Positions 25,525 to 32,962 of a stretch of 34,557 nucleotides of DNA are shown piece after piece. Position 1 is the stretch's first letter, and every line of letters starts with the position of its first letter. Made by a program: the position numbers and the translations under genes. This stretch comes from Gammaproteobacteria bacterium (GTDB lineage Bacteria; Pseudomonadota; Gammaproteobacteria; Enterobacterales; Alteromonadaceae). The stretch lies in assembly GCA_013373245.1 (NCBI GenBank), contig JABXID010000038.1, forward strand, positions 1 through 34,557. Reading direction: 5' to 3'. The notes beneath the pieces were generated by a model. It was given only the letters and a program-made list of their open reading frames with translations, did no database searches and was not told where the DNA came from.

Positions 25525-27933
25525 TTAGTTGCAAGTATCTGAGACTGCACGCGTTGATGTGTATTGTTGTTCAACCATTTTGATATATTCAAACATGGGG
25601 ACAGGTTTTGACAGCAAGTTACCTTGCACGAAGTCACAACCAGCCGCTTTGAGATATGCTAACTGTGTCTCAGTATTTACCCCTTCCGCGGCAATGGTCA
25701 TGTTCATGCCATGGGCTAACAACAAGCTGATATCGGCCACCAAAAATGCGTCTTTTTTATCATCAATTTCCGCAATGTAACGACGATCAACTTTGAGTTT
25801 GTCAAACTTCACATCTTTTAAATGACTAATTGATGAATATCCTGTTCCGAAATCGTCTAGAGCTATCTTGATGCCCATTTCTTTTAATTGACCCGTAACG
25901 GTCGCGGCGGCTTCTAAATCTTCAATTAACGCCGTTTCTGTGATCTCCAATTCAATGGTTTCAGGTTGCACTTGATAACGACGACATATTTCTTCAACTC
26001 GAGACGCAAATTGTGGATTGCGAGTTTCAACAGCAGAAACATTAATCGCTAGGCCTTCCAATTCAAGCCCTTTATGTTCTTTTGCTTGTTGAATTTGGTG
26101 ACAAGTTTGCTCAATCACCCAAACGTCTATTTCTCGAATTAGGCCTACTTTTTCTGCGATGGGAATAAACTCAGATGGATTGACTAATCCTAATTGTTCG
26201 TTGTTCCAACGCAGTAATATTTCGCCACCAGAAATCTGTAGCGTATCTGTGCTGTAAATTGGCTGCACAAATAACTCGAGTTTGTTGTCTACGAAGTCTT
26301 GACGCAGGTGTTGTTCTACTTCTAACTCTCGTGACAATTGAGAAGCGATACGTTTGTTGTAGAAGCAGTAACCGTTTTTGCCGCGACTTTTTGCCTGATA
26401 CATAGCGGCATCGACACATAACATTAGGTTCTTCGGATTATTGGCGTCTGATGGGAACACTGCAATACCAATGCTAGACGTTACCGGCATTGATATACCG
26501 TCGACAAATATTCCAGCATTCATTTGTTTAATAATACGCTCAGCAACTAATGCGGATTCGGTGGGGGATTGGATATCTTTTAATACAATCGCAAACTCAT
26601 CACCACCGAGGCGAGATATATGCTGATTTTCTATGATGTTATAAAGCGTATCTTCGGTGCGAATCTGCTCTTTAAGTAAGGTCGAAAAGTTAGTTAGTAA
26701 CTTATCGCCAACATCATGACCGTATGCGTCATTAACGTACTTAAAGTTGTCGAGATCAATCAATAACAATGCGAATTGGGAGTCTCGTCGATTGCACGAC
26801 GCCACTTCATTTGCCAAGGTTTTGTAAAACAAACGGCGGTTACCCAAGCCGGTAAGTTCGTCTACTAACGAAGCTTGTTCCATCGAAATGCGTAATGATT
26901 CTAATTTTCGGCTAGACCTTACAATACCTCGGTAAAGAGATTTAATTTCAACCGAGCCTAACGATGGGTGTTGCTCTGGTTTGGTAAAAATATCGCCATT
27001 GTTGATATGATTTGATAGCCAAGTGACGGGTGTAACGATCGCGCGATTTAATACCCAAATAACTAAACCAATAGCAGCGATGCAAGCAAATAAGAATCCG
27101 AAAAATGCGAACAAGAAGATCCTAGACCAGTCTTCTGCATAACTCAATTCAACAAGTGTCATTACAACAAAGTTATTCCACTCTTCTTTGTAAACCAGCA
27201 AGTCCTCGGTTGAGCTTAAATTAAGCAGTTGATTGGCGTCATAACGGTCACGCAGCGGGTTATTAATTGGTGAAAATACTTTTAATGTGTCGTCGATATT
27301 TATCGCGGAGTGGACTATGCCCTGATATCGAGCGTCAGACTCGGCAGGTGGCGGTATTTCTCTATATATTGCGACATAGACTCGTTGTTCTATATTGCCG
27401 CCGTATAAGGTTACCAGCGCATTACTGATGTCATGAATTGAAATCGCATAAAGGTCTCGATCAACAATGGTCAGCTTTTCAACGGTATCGTACAAAGGTA
27501 GTTTTGGTAAAAACTCAACTAACTCAGAGCTTTTGAGTTTGAAGTCATTTTCACCGCTGGCGTAGGCTATCTCAACGGCCTCATCAGTTAATACTTGCCA
27601 AATGGTTCCGTCCGAACTATGACTGTCGTGGTATATTTCGCCAATGACTTGGTTTAACTGTGGGGAAGTTGTAGAGCTAGTTTTATTGGTTAATACATCA
27701 TGTAAAAGCTTTGTAACATCATCAATCAAAGTGAAGACAAATATATCGTGGTTGTTTTCGTCGAACACTTCCCCGAAGACTTTTACCAGCTCGATATGAG
27801 CTTGTGCAGCCTGATTAGAAAGCATGTACTCTTTACGTTCTTTAACAAGAATAAGCGCTGTTACGGTAAGCAAAAATAAACCGATGATGATGATCGGGCT
27901 GATGACAGTCAGTACTTGGCTACGTAATTTCAT
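25525..27933 (-). CDS. Membrane-bound GGDEF-EAL cyclic-di-GMP enzyme
   Basis: An 802-residue inner-membrane signalling protein: span 1 at about 8-30, a periplasmic sensor region to about 268, span 2 at about 272-296, a HAMP-like linker, a GGDEF domain (about 350-525) and an EAL domain (about 535-785). The cyclase motif GGDEF (443-447) is intact. An insert of about 9 residues lies just before it, and no RxxD inhibitory site is at the usual position. The phosphodiesterase motif reads EILLRW (571-576, Ile for Ala), with Asn631, Glu663, DDFGTG (693-698), Lys712/714, Glu750 and Gln770 kept. Both activities look possible; which dominates is unknown. It follows yheV by 27 bases on the same strand. 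Confidence 0.93.
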   Translation of the reverse strand: MKLRSQVLTVISPIIIIGLFLLTVTALILVKERKEYMLSNQAAQAHIELVKVFGEVFDENNHDIFVFTLIDDVTKLLHDVLTNKTSSTTSPQLNQVIGEIYHDSHSSDGTIWQVLTDEAVEIAYASGENDFKLKSSELVEFLPKLPLYDTVEKLTIVDRDLYAISIHDISNALVTLYGGNIEQRVYVAIYREIPPPAESDARYQGIVHSAINIDDTLKVFSPINNPLRDRYDANQLLNLSSTEDLLVYKEEWNNFVVMTLVELSYAEDWSRIFLFAFFGFLFACIAAIGLVIWVLNRAIVTPVTWLSNHINNGDIFTKPEQHPSLGSVEIKSLYRGIVRSSRKLESLRISMEQASLVDELTGLGNRRLFYKTLANEVASCNRRDSQFALLLIDLDNFKYVNDAYGHDVGDKLLTNFSTLLKEQIRTEDTLYNIIENQHISRLGGDEFAIVLKDIQSPTESALVAERIIKQMNAGIFVDGISMPVTSSIGIAVFPSDANNPKNLMLCVDAAMYQAKSRGKNGYCFYNKRIASQLSRELEVEQHLRQDFVDNKLELFVQPIYSTDTLQISGGEILLRWNNEQLGLVNPSEFIPIAEKVGLIREIDVWVIEQTCHQIQQAKEHKGLELEGLAINVSAVETRNPQFASRVEEICRRYQVQPETIELEITETALIEDLEAAATVTGQLKEMGIKIALDDFGTGYSSISHLKDVKFDKLKVDRRYIAEIDDKKDAFLVADISLLLAHGMNMTIAAEGVNTETQLAYLKAAGCDFVQGNLLSKPVPMFEYIKMVEQQYTSTRAVSDTCN

Positions 27934-27960
27934 TGGCGGTTCATACTTAATATATGAGCA

Positions 27961-28167
27961 TTAGTCTTCAGGTGTAAAAACACCTATCACTTGCTCAAAT
28001 TGGCGGGTAGCACCTTGCACGCTGCCTTCCGGTTGTACCATTTGATGCCCACATTTAACGCATTCAACTTTTTCAACATTGTGCTCAATAAAAACAACCA
28101 TAGTGTCTGTTAAAGAGCATTCTGGACATTTTGCACCTGCAATAAATCGCCTTTTGGATTGACTCAT
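27961..28167 (-). CDS. yheV: YheV family zinc-ribbon protein
   Basis: A 68-residue protein with two CxxC knuckles, CPEC (about 14-17) and CVKC (about 36-39), in the spacing of a YheV zinc ribbon. It begins SQSKRRFIAGAKCPEC, the family signature. The function is unknown. In E. coli yheV lies near slyX, slyD and kefB; here it is divergent from yheS and upstream of the GGDEF-EAL gene, possibly co-transcribed with it. Confidence 0.92.
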   Translation of the reverse strand: MSQSKRRFIAGAKCPECSLTDTMVVFIEHNVEKVECVKCGHQMVQPEGSVQGATRQFEQVIGVFTPED

Positions 28168-28355
28168 TTGATACTTTTTAGGTAATTGGTTATGTCGTGT
28201 ATTTAAACAAATTATTGTCTCTTTTTATACGCCTAATTGCTTGCCTTTAGCGCTTTTATCGTTAGTATTTGCCCTCTCAAGAGATATCTATGGAATTTAT
28301 TACTAAAGTTCATTGATAATCAACATCCAATACCAACAAAGACTTCTATACTTCT

Positions 28356-30263
28356 ATGCTGCAAGTAACACAATTAAATCTCCAACTCGGAAATAAAGTT
28401 CTATTTGAAAATGCTAATGCAACCATATTCCCGGGACACAAAATTGGTGTTGTTGGTGCCAATGGCTGCGGTAAATCCACCTTGTTTTCGATGATCCGCA
28501 ATGAGTTATCTACCGATAATGGTGAAATCAGCTTTCCTAAAGGTTGGCAATTAGCTTGGGTTAAACAAGAAACGCCAGCATTAGCTACTAGCGCGATTGA
28601 GTATGTCATCGATGGAGATGTTCACTTTCGAACGTTGCAAATGCAATTGCAGGATGCTGAGCAGAACAATGATGGCACTAAGATCGCTGAAATTCATCAT
28701 GAATTGGAAAAAATCAATGCGTACTCGATCCATGCTCGCGCCGGCGAGTTGCTCAATGGTTTAGGGTTTGACAGTGATGCTCAACAGCGCCCAGTTAGCA
28801 GTTTCTCTGGTGGATGGCGCATGCGATTAAACTTGGCGCAAGCGTTAATGATAGACAGCGATTGTTTGTTACTCGATGAACCGACTAACCACTTAGATTT
28901 AGACGCGGTACTGTGGTTAGAAAAGTGGCTAACAAAATACAAAGGCACTATGTTATTGATTTCTCACGATAGAGATTTTATCGATAACATCTGTCAGGGT
29001 ATTTTGCATGTTGAAAACCAACAGCTGAATACGTACACCGGCAACTATTCGAACTTTGAACGTCAGCGCGCGGAAAAACTTGCGCAGCAGCAAGCTACGT
29101 TTGAGAAACAGCAAGACGAAATTAAACATATTCAGTCGTTTATTGACCGATTTAAGGCCAAAGCCAGTAAAGCCAAGCAGGCACAAAGTCGAGTTAAGAT
29201 GTTAGAGCGAATGGAGTTAATCGCGCCTGCTCACGTCGATTCACAATTCCATTTCGAATTTTTACCAGCCAAACAATTACCAAATCCGATAATCAAAATG
29301 GAAAAAGTCAGTGCGGGTTATGAGCAAAATGTCATTTTGTCGGACATCCATTTGAACCTAGTGCCCGGCAGTCGAATTGGTTTGCTTGGCAAAAATGGTG
29401 CGGGTAAGTCAACGTTAATTAAAACATTATCACGTTCACTTGAACCTATCGGTGGTGAGTTTGATCACTCAAAACACTTGAATATTGGCTATTTTGCTCA
29501 GCATCAATTAGACACTTTGCACCTTGGGCAGTCGCCAGTCGACCATATTGTTGGCTTGAAACCGACGATGACGGAACAAGAAGCGAGAAATTTTTTGGGT
29601 GGCTTTGGTTTTAATGGCGATCAGGCGCTAGACAAAATTGATAAATTTTCTGGTGGAGAAAAAGCCAGATTAGTGTTGGCTTTAATAGTGTTCGAACAAC
29701 CTAATTTGTTACTACTAGACGAACCAACTAACCACCTAGACATTGAAATGCGTCAAGCCCTGACGATGGCGTTACAAGATTTTGAAGGCGCGATCATCGT
29801 GATTTCGCACGACAGGCATTTATTAAAGTCTACGTGTGACGATTTGTATTTGGTCGATTCGGGTAAAGTAAAGCGTTTTGATGGGGACTTAGAAGATTAT
29901 CACCAATGGCTGTTAAACCAACAACTTGTTGAAGCAAAAGCAAATATATCGACCGAACAAAAGCAAAACTCCGCGGCCAATAAAAAAGAACAAAAAAGGT
30001 TAGAAGCCGAGTTGCGAAAGCAGCTTGCGCCGATAAAAAAACAAGCAGAAAAGCTGGAAGCTCAACAGCAAAAACTTGGTGAACGTTTGGCTGAAATAGA
30101 GACACTAATGTCAGATACTGATTTGTATTTGGATGAAAACAAAAACAAGTTAACTGAATTGTTAGCAGAGCAAGCGGATATCAAATCGACGTTAGAAGGT
30201 ATTGAAATGCAATGGTTCGAGTGTGAAGAACAAATGGAACAGATTCGTTCGACCGCTGTTTAA
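28356..30263 (+). CDS. yheS: ABC-F family ATPase YheS
   Basis: A 635-residue soluble ABC-F protein with two nucleotide-binding domains and no membrane span. Domain 1 has Walker A GANGCGKS (34-41), signature SFSGG (149-153) and Walker B/LDEPTNHLD (173-181). Domain 2 has GKNGAGKS (345-352), FSGGE (431-435) and LDEPTNHLD. A charged linker at about 230-300 and a C-terminal coiled coil at about 530-635 match YheS. ABC-F proteins bind the ribosomal E site and help with stalled translation; that role is inferred. The ATG has no strong ribosome site and the gap to divergent yheV is 188 bases, with no structure that I would call. Confidence 0.94.
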   Translation: MLQVTQLNLQLGNKVLFENANATIFPGHKIGVVGANGCGKSTLFSMIRNELSTDNGEISFPKGWQLAWVKQETPALATSAIEYVIDGDVHFRTLQMQLQDAEQNNDGTKIAEIHHELEKINAYSIHARAGELLNGLGFDSDAQQRPVSSFSGGWRMRLNLAQALMIDSDCLLLDEPTNHLDLDAVLWLEKWLTKYKGTMLLISHDRDFIDNICQGILHVENQQLNTYTGNYSNFERQRAEKLAQQQATFEKQQDEIKHIQSFIDRFKAKASKAKQAQSRVKMLERMELIAPAHVDSQFHFEFLPAKQLPNPIIKMEKVSAGYEQNVILSDIHLNLVPGSRIGLLGKNGAGKSTLIKTLSRSLEPIGGEFDHSKHLNIGYFAQHQLDTLHLGQSPVDHIVGLKPTMTEQEARNFLGGFGFNGDQALDKIDKFSGGEKARLVLALIVFEQPNLLLLDEPTNHLDIEMRQALTMALQDFEGAIIVISHDRHLLKSTCDDLYLVDSGKVKRFDGDLEDYHQWLLNQQLVEAKANISTEQKQNSAANKKEQKRLEAELRKQLAPIKKQAEKLEAQQQKLGERLAEIETLMSDTDLYLDENKNKLTELLAEQADIKSTLEGIEMQWFECEEQMEQIRSTAV

Positions 30264-30333
30264 TGGTCGGAGCGGTCAATCGTTGTACTATTTGAAAGAA
30301 GTGATTCGACGGTACATTTCGGTAACTATCTAC

Positions 30334-31071
30334 TTAGATGTTTTGTTTTATTATTTCTGCCAGTTCTAGAGGTTTCTCTAGTGGTAACATATGCCCGCTG
30401 CCAGCTGTGGTGAAAACTGAGGACACTTTGTTTTGTACCTTGGAGAACCATTCAGGTTGCACGAGTGGATCTTGTTCGCTGTGGTAAAAATGAAAAGCGA
30501 CGTCTGATGCAATGATTGCGGAGGCTAAATCTTCGCGCTCAGATGTATTTTGATATTGGCTGATAAAGGTTGTTTGCCCAAGGTAACTATCCATTTCGTT
30601 TATTATTTGGGGTATTTCTGATGACTGATTGCTAGCATCAAGTAAGTTCAAGATACGTTGATGACTCATTCCTTTATAACCGTGTTTTTTAACAAACTTT
30701 AGCGTGTCGGCTCTTTGTTTTAGCTCTTGTTCTGGCAGTTGCGTTGGGCTATTAGCAATTATCACCGCGTTGTTAACGTGTTCTGGAAACAATGTTGCGA
30801 AATGTGCAGCGATGTAACCGCCCAACGAAAAACCAATGAGGTTAACCTTTTCATTGCCTTTTAAGTACTTTTCAGTCAGCGTGAGTGCATAATAATTAGC
30901 AAGTTGTTCAAAATTGAGATCGTTGGGGATGTCTAGGTAAATTAAGTCGTATTCGTCTCGCAAATACGGTACAAGTTTGCGCCATAACATTTCGGTACAC
31001 ATAGTACCGGGGATGAAAAATAGAGTTTCTCGTTTTTGAGGCGCGATATTCGAGATGTTATGTTGGTTCAA
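30334..31071 (-). CDS. Alpha/beta hydrolase
   Basis: A 245-residue cytoplasmic alpha/beta hydrolase. It shows FIPGTMCTEMLW (oxyanion loop), the nucleophile elbow GFSLGG (Ser82), an Asp in HSEQDPLV (about 199) and a His in GSGHMLPLEKP (about 226), so the catalytic triad is complete. The fold is shared by esterases, lipases, and MhpC-type hydrolases; the substrate cannot be told. It follows the GST gene by 3 bases on the same strand, so the two are likely co-transcribed. Confidence 0.88.
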   Translation of the reverse strand: MNQHNISNIAPQKRETLFFIPGTMCTEMLWRKLVPYLRDEYDLIYLDIPNDLNFEQLANYYALTLTEKYLKGNEKVNLIGFSLGGYIAAHFATLFPEHVNNAVIIANSPTQLPEQELKQRADTLKFVKKHGYKGMSHQRILNLLDASNQSSEIPQIINEMDSYLGQTTFISQYQNTSEREDLASAIIASDVAFHFYHSEQDPLVQPEWFSKVQNKVSSVFTTAGSGHMLPLEKPLELAEIIKQNI

Positions 31072-31074
31072 GGT

Positions 31075-31674
31075 CTATCCCATCGCTACATAATTGGCGC
31101 TGTTTTCAATACGTTTAAACCACTGTTGAATATTAGGATAATTTGTTAAATCAAAACCACCTTCGTGCGCAACGTGTGTATAAGCGTACAAAGCAATATC
31201 GGCCGTCGTTAACGTTTTACCTGCAATATAATCGGCGTTTGTCAGTTGTTGTTCCATGACATCCAGCGCTTTATATCCACCTACCTGTTTAGATAAGTAT
31301 TCCTCGCGGCGATCGTCTGGCAAGCCTTGGTATTTTTCGATGAATCGAGCAACGGCAATGTAAGGCTCGTGACTGTACTGTTCGAAACACTGCCATTGTT
31401 GCACCAAAGCTAAATCATATGGCTCCGCAGGCAACAAATTTGAACCATGGGCAATATAGTTGATTATGGCATTTGACTCTGCCAAACAACGACCATCAGC
31501 AAGCTCTAAAACAGGTACTTTGCCGTTTGGGTTTTTTGATAAAAATGACGCTGTTTGAGTGTCACCTGCGAGTAAATCCATTTCCACCCATTCATAAGGT
31601 ATTTGTAACAATTCACATACTAATTTTATTTTGTAACAGTTACCGGACTTTGCATCGCCGTATATTTTCATCAT
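31075..31674 (-). CDS. Glutathione S-transferase family protein
   Basis: A 199-residue GST. The N-terminal thioredoxin-like domain shows KIYGDAKSGNCYKIKLV, the glutathione-holding cis-Pro (NPNGKVPVLEL) and the ESNAIINYI motif. A helical C-terminal domain ends in TTADIALYAYTHVAHEGGFDL. The SGNCYK segment puts a Ser and a Cys at the active-site position, as in bacterial Ser/Cys-type GSTs. The electrophile used is unknown. Two ATGs in tandem (31674 and 31671) are both possible. The alpha/beta hydrolase gene follows directly. Confidence 0.93.
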   Translation of the reverse strand: MMKIYGDAKSGNCYKIKLVCELLQIPYEWVEMDLLAGDTQTASFLSKNPNGKVPVLELADGRCLAESNAIINYIAHGSNLLPAEPYDLALVQQWQCFEQYSHEPYIAVARFIEKYQGLPDDRREEYLSKQVGGYKALDVMEQQLTNADYIAGKTLTTADIALYAYTHVAHEGGFDLTNYPNIQQWFKRIENSANYVAMG

Positions 31675-31729
31675 ACTTTCACTACATCCATTTTAGAGCG
31701 CATTAATTTTTTGCTATTGAGGGTTAATT

Positions 31730-32248
31730 TTGTCCAGTACATTAAGTTTAGAACTAGATGCACAAGACTTTTGGCAATTCAGTTTGAATATCTACAGTCA
31801 TACTAATGTCGCAAATATATTACTGCAAGCTCAGTCACAGTGGCGCGTGAACGTAAATTTGGCGTTGTTATGTTTGTACCTTGATCAAAAAAGCTGCTAT
31901 TTGGAAAAGGCACAAATGTCAGATTTACATGCAGCAGTGATGCAGTTTAGTCAAACGTACACTAAGCCATTGAGAGATATTCGACAAAAATTTAAAACTC
32001 AACAGCAGGCATTAATGCAATACGAATCTATTCGAAGACACATACTCGACGCTGAGTTGTTGTTAGAGCGGCAGGAGCAGTCAGTGTTGGTTGAGTTAAT
32101 AAATAGTATGCAAGTGTCTGCTGCTGGACATCATGATAATACTGATATTTATATGAATATTTTGGCAGAGCACATCGATATTTCTGCAGATGAACGAGGG
32201 AATTGGGTTGATTTACGTGATCTAAATCAATACTTGAGTACGTCGTAA
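31730..32248 (+). CDS. TIGR02444 family protein
   Basis: A 172-residue soluble helical protein with the pattern of the TIGR02444 family: DFWQFSLNIYSHTNVANILL near the start, then NVNLALLCLYLD and WRV. The function is unknown. The start is TTG at 31730, supported by GAGGG at 31719-31723 with 6-base spacing; no closer ATG exists. It is divergent from the GST gene with 55 bases between them. In related genomes this family often lies near yheS, as here. Confidence 0.85.
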   Translation: MSSTLSLELDAQDFWQFSLNIYSHTNVANILLQAQSQWRVNVNLALLCLYLDQKSCYLEKAQMSDLHAAVMQFSQTYTKPLRDIRQKFKTQQQALMQYESIRRHILDAELLLERQEQSVLVELINSMQVSAAGHHDNTDIYMNILAEHIDISADERGNWVDLRDLNQYLSTS

Positions 32249-32266
32249 ATTCGCGCGCGTAAAGCA

Positions 32267-32307
32267 TTGATCTGGATCACTTCTCTTTGCAGTGAACGTC
32301 TTATATT
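32267..32307 (+). promoter_or_regulatory. Candidate class II FNR promoter of the small membrane protein gene
   Basis: TTGAT-CTGG-ATCAC at 32267-32280 matches the FNR/EtrA box at 9 of 10 positions. A TATATT hexamer at 32302-32307 lies where a -10 would be if FNR sits at -41.5 (start near 32315). There is no -35 hexamer at normal spacing, as expected for an activator-dependent promoter. The gene begins about 23 bases after the predicted start. Confidence 0.5.
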
Positions 32308-32337
32308 TAAGACATGACATTCATTGAGGAGAATCCC

Positions 32338-32472
32338 ATGTTTAGAGATTTTTTTAACGATCCAGTACTTTACTTGAGCTTTGGTATTTTAGGTTTAACA
32401 GTTATATTGATGGCATTTTACACTTGGTACTTCATTTCTAATGTAATGAACAGTAAACAAGAAGAAAAGTAA
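32338..32472 (+). CDS. 44-residue DUF3149-like inner-membrane protein
   Basis: A short protein, MFRDFFNDPVLYLSFGILGL at its start, with one membrane span at about 12-35 and a charged tail (NSKQEEK). It has the look of DUF3149 small membrane proteins, whose function is unknown. TGAGGAGA (about 32324-32331) is a strong ribosome site about 7 bases before the ATG. The TAA is at 32470-32472. The FNR-type promoter upstream suggests expression under low oxygen. Too small for most gene callers, but the ribosome site, promoter and membrane span together support it. Confidence 0.82.
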   Translation: MFRDFFNDPVLYLSFGILGLTVILMAFYTWYFISNVMNSKQEEK

Positions 32473-32620
32473 CCCTATTGATGTCACTGTAAAGCAAAAT
32501 TGTGCAGGTCATCATACTGAGCGGGTAGGTCAGCAGATTCTGTACAATTAAATATTTACACATTAAAAGATACAATATATCATCTCGACTCAATAATACT
32601 GAGCCAGTTGATATATTTTG

Positions 32621-32905
32621 ATGACGTTCCGCAAACTGATATTACATTGTTTTTTGTTGTGTGCTTTTTTTAGCGCACAGCATGCGTTTGCACAGCATCA
32701 AGTTTTCCATAACTCAGATCACCCAGCCGTCGAACAATGTGAGTTGTGTTCTCACGCTTCAAGCATTAAAAACATTACGTTTACGTCTTCGTTTGAATGG
32801 CCTACTGCGCCGACAAATTCGCTTCAATATGGCAAGTCGGATGCATTAAGCATTGAATCTAGGTTGTCGTCATCAAACAGCCGAGCCCCACCTGTACACC
32901 GTTAA
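32621..32905 (+). CDS. Small exported His/Cys protein upstream of the zinc receptor
   Basis: A 94-residue protein with a signal peptide ending AQHAFA^QHQ (about residue 24). The short mature part has His26, His30, His34, His45 and a CELC pair (Cys40, Cys43), a typical metal-binding set, and then a low-complexity Ser-rich tail. Similar small proteins beside ZnuD-like receptors are annotated as zinc-uptake chaperones; I recall this from genome annotation and it is not established here. I start at ATG 32621; an in-frame TTG at 32618 adds one residue. It precedes the TonB receptor by 57 bases on the same strand, so they are likely one operon. Confidence 0.7.
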   Translation: MTFRKLILHCFLLCAFFSAQHAFAQHQVFHNSDHPAVEQCELCSHASSIKNITFTSSFEWPTAPTNSLQYGKSDALSIESRLSSSNSRAPPVHR

Positions 32906-32962
32906 TCTTCGACTTTTATTCATTTTATTAAATTAGATTATTTACGTAGTACAGGATCAATC

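Noticed and set aside
28290-28316. An 8-residue open frame (MEFITKVH) upstream of yheS as a possible leader peptide
   Set aside because: Only a weak AAGAG site precedes it, it has no run of rare or regulatory codons, and no attenuator hairpin lies between it and yheS.
32568-32586. AT-rich partial palindrome (GATACAATATATC) as a Zur box before the zinc module
   Set aside because: It overlaps a possible -10, which fits a repressor site, but matches the symmetric Zur consensus poorly. Zur control is plausible from gene content only.
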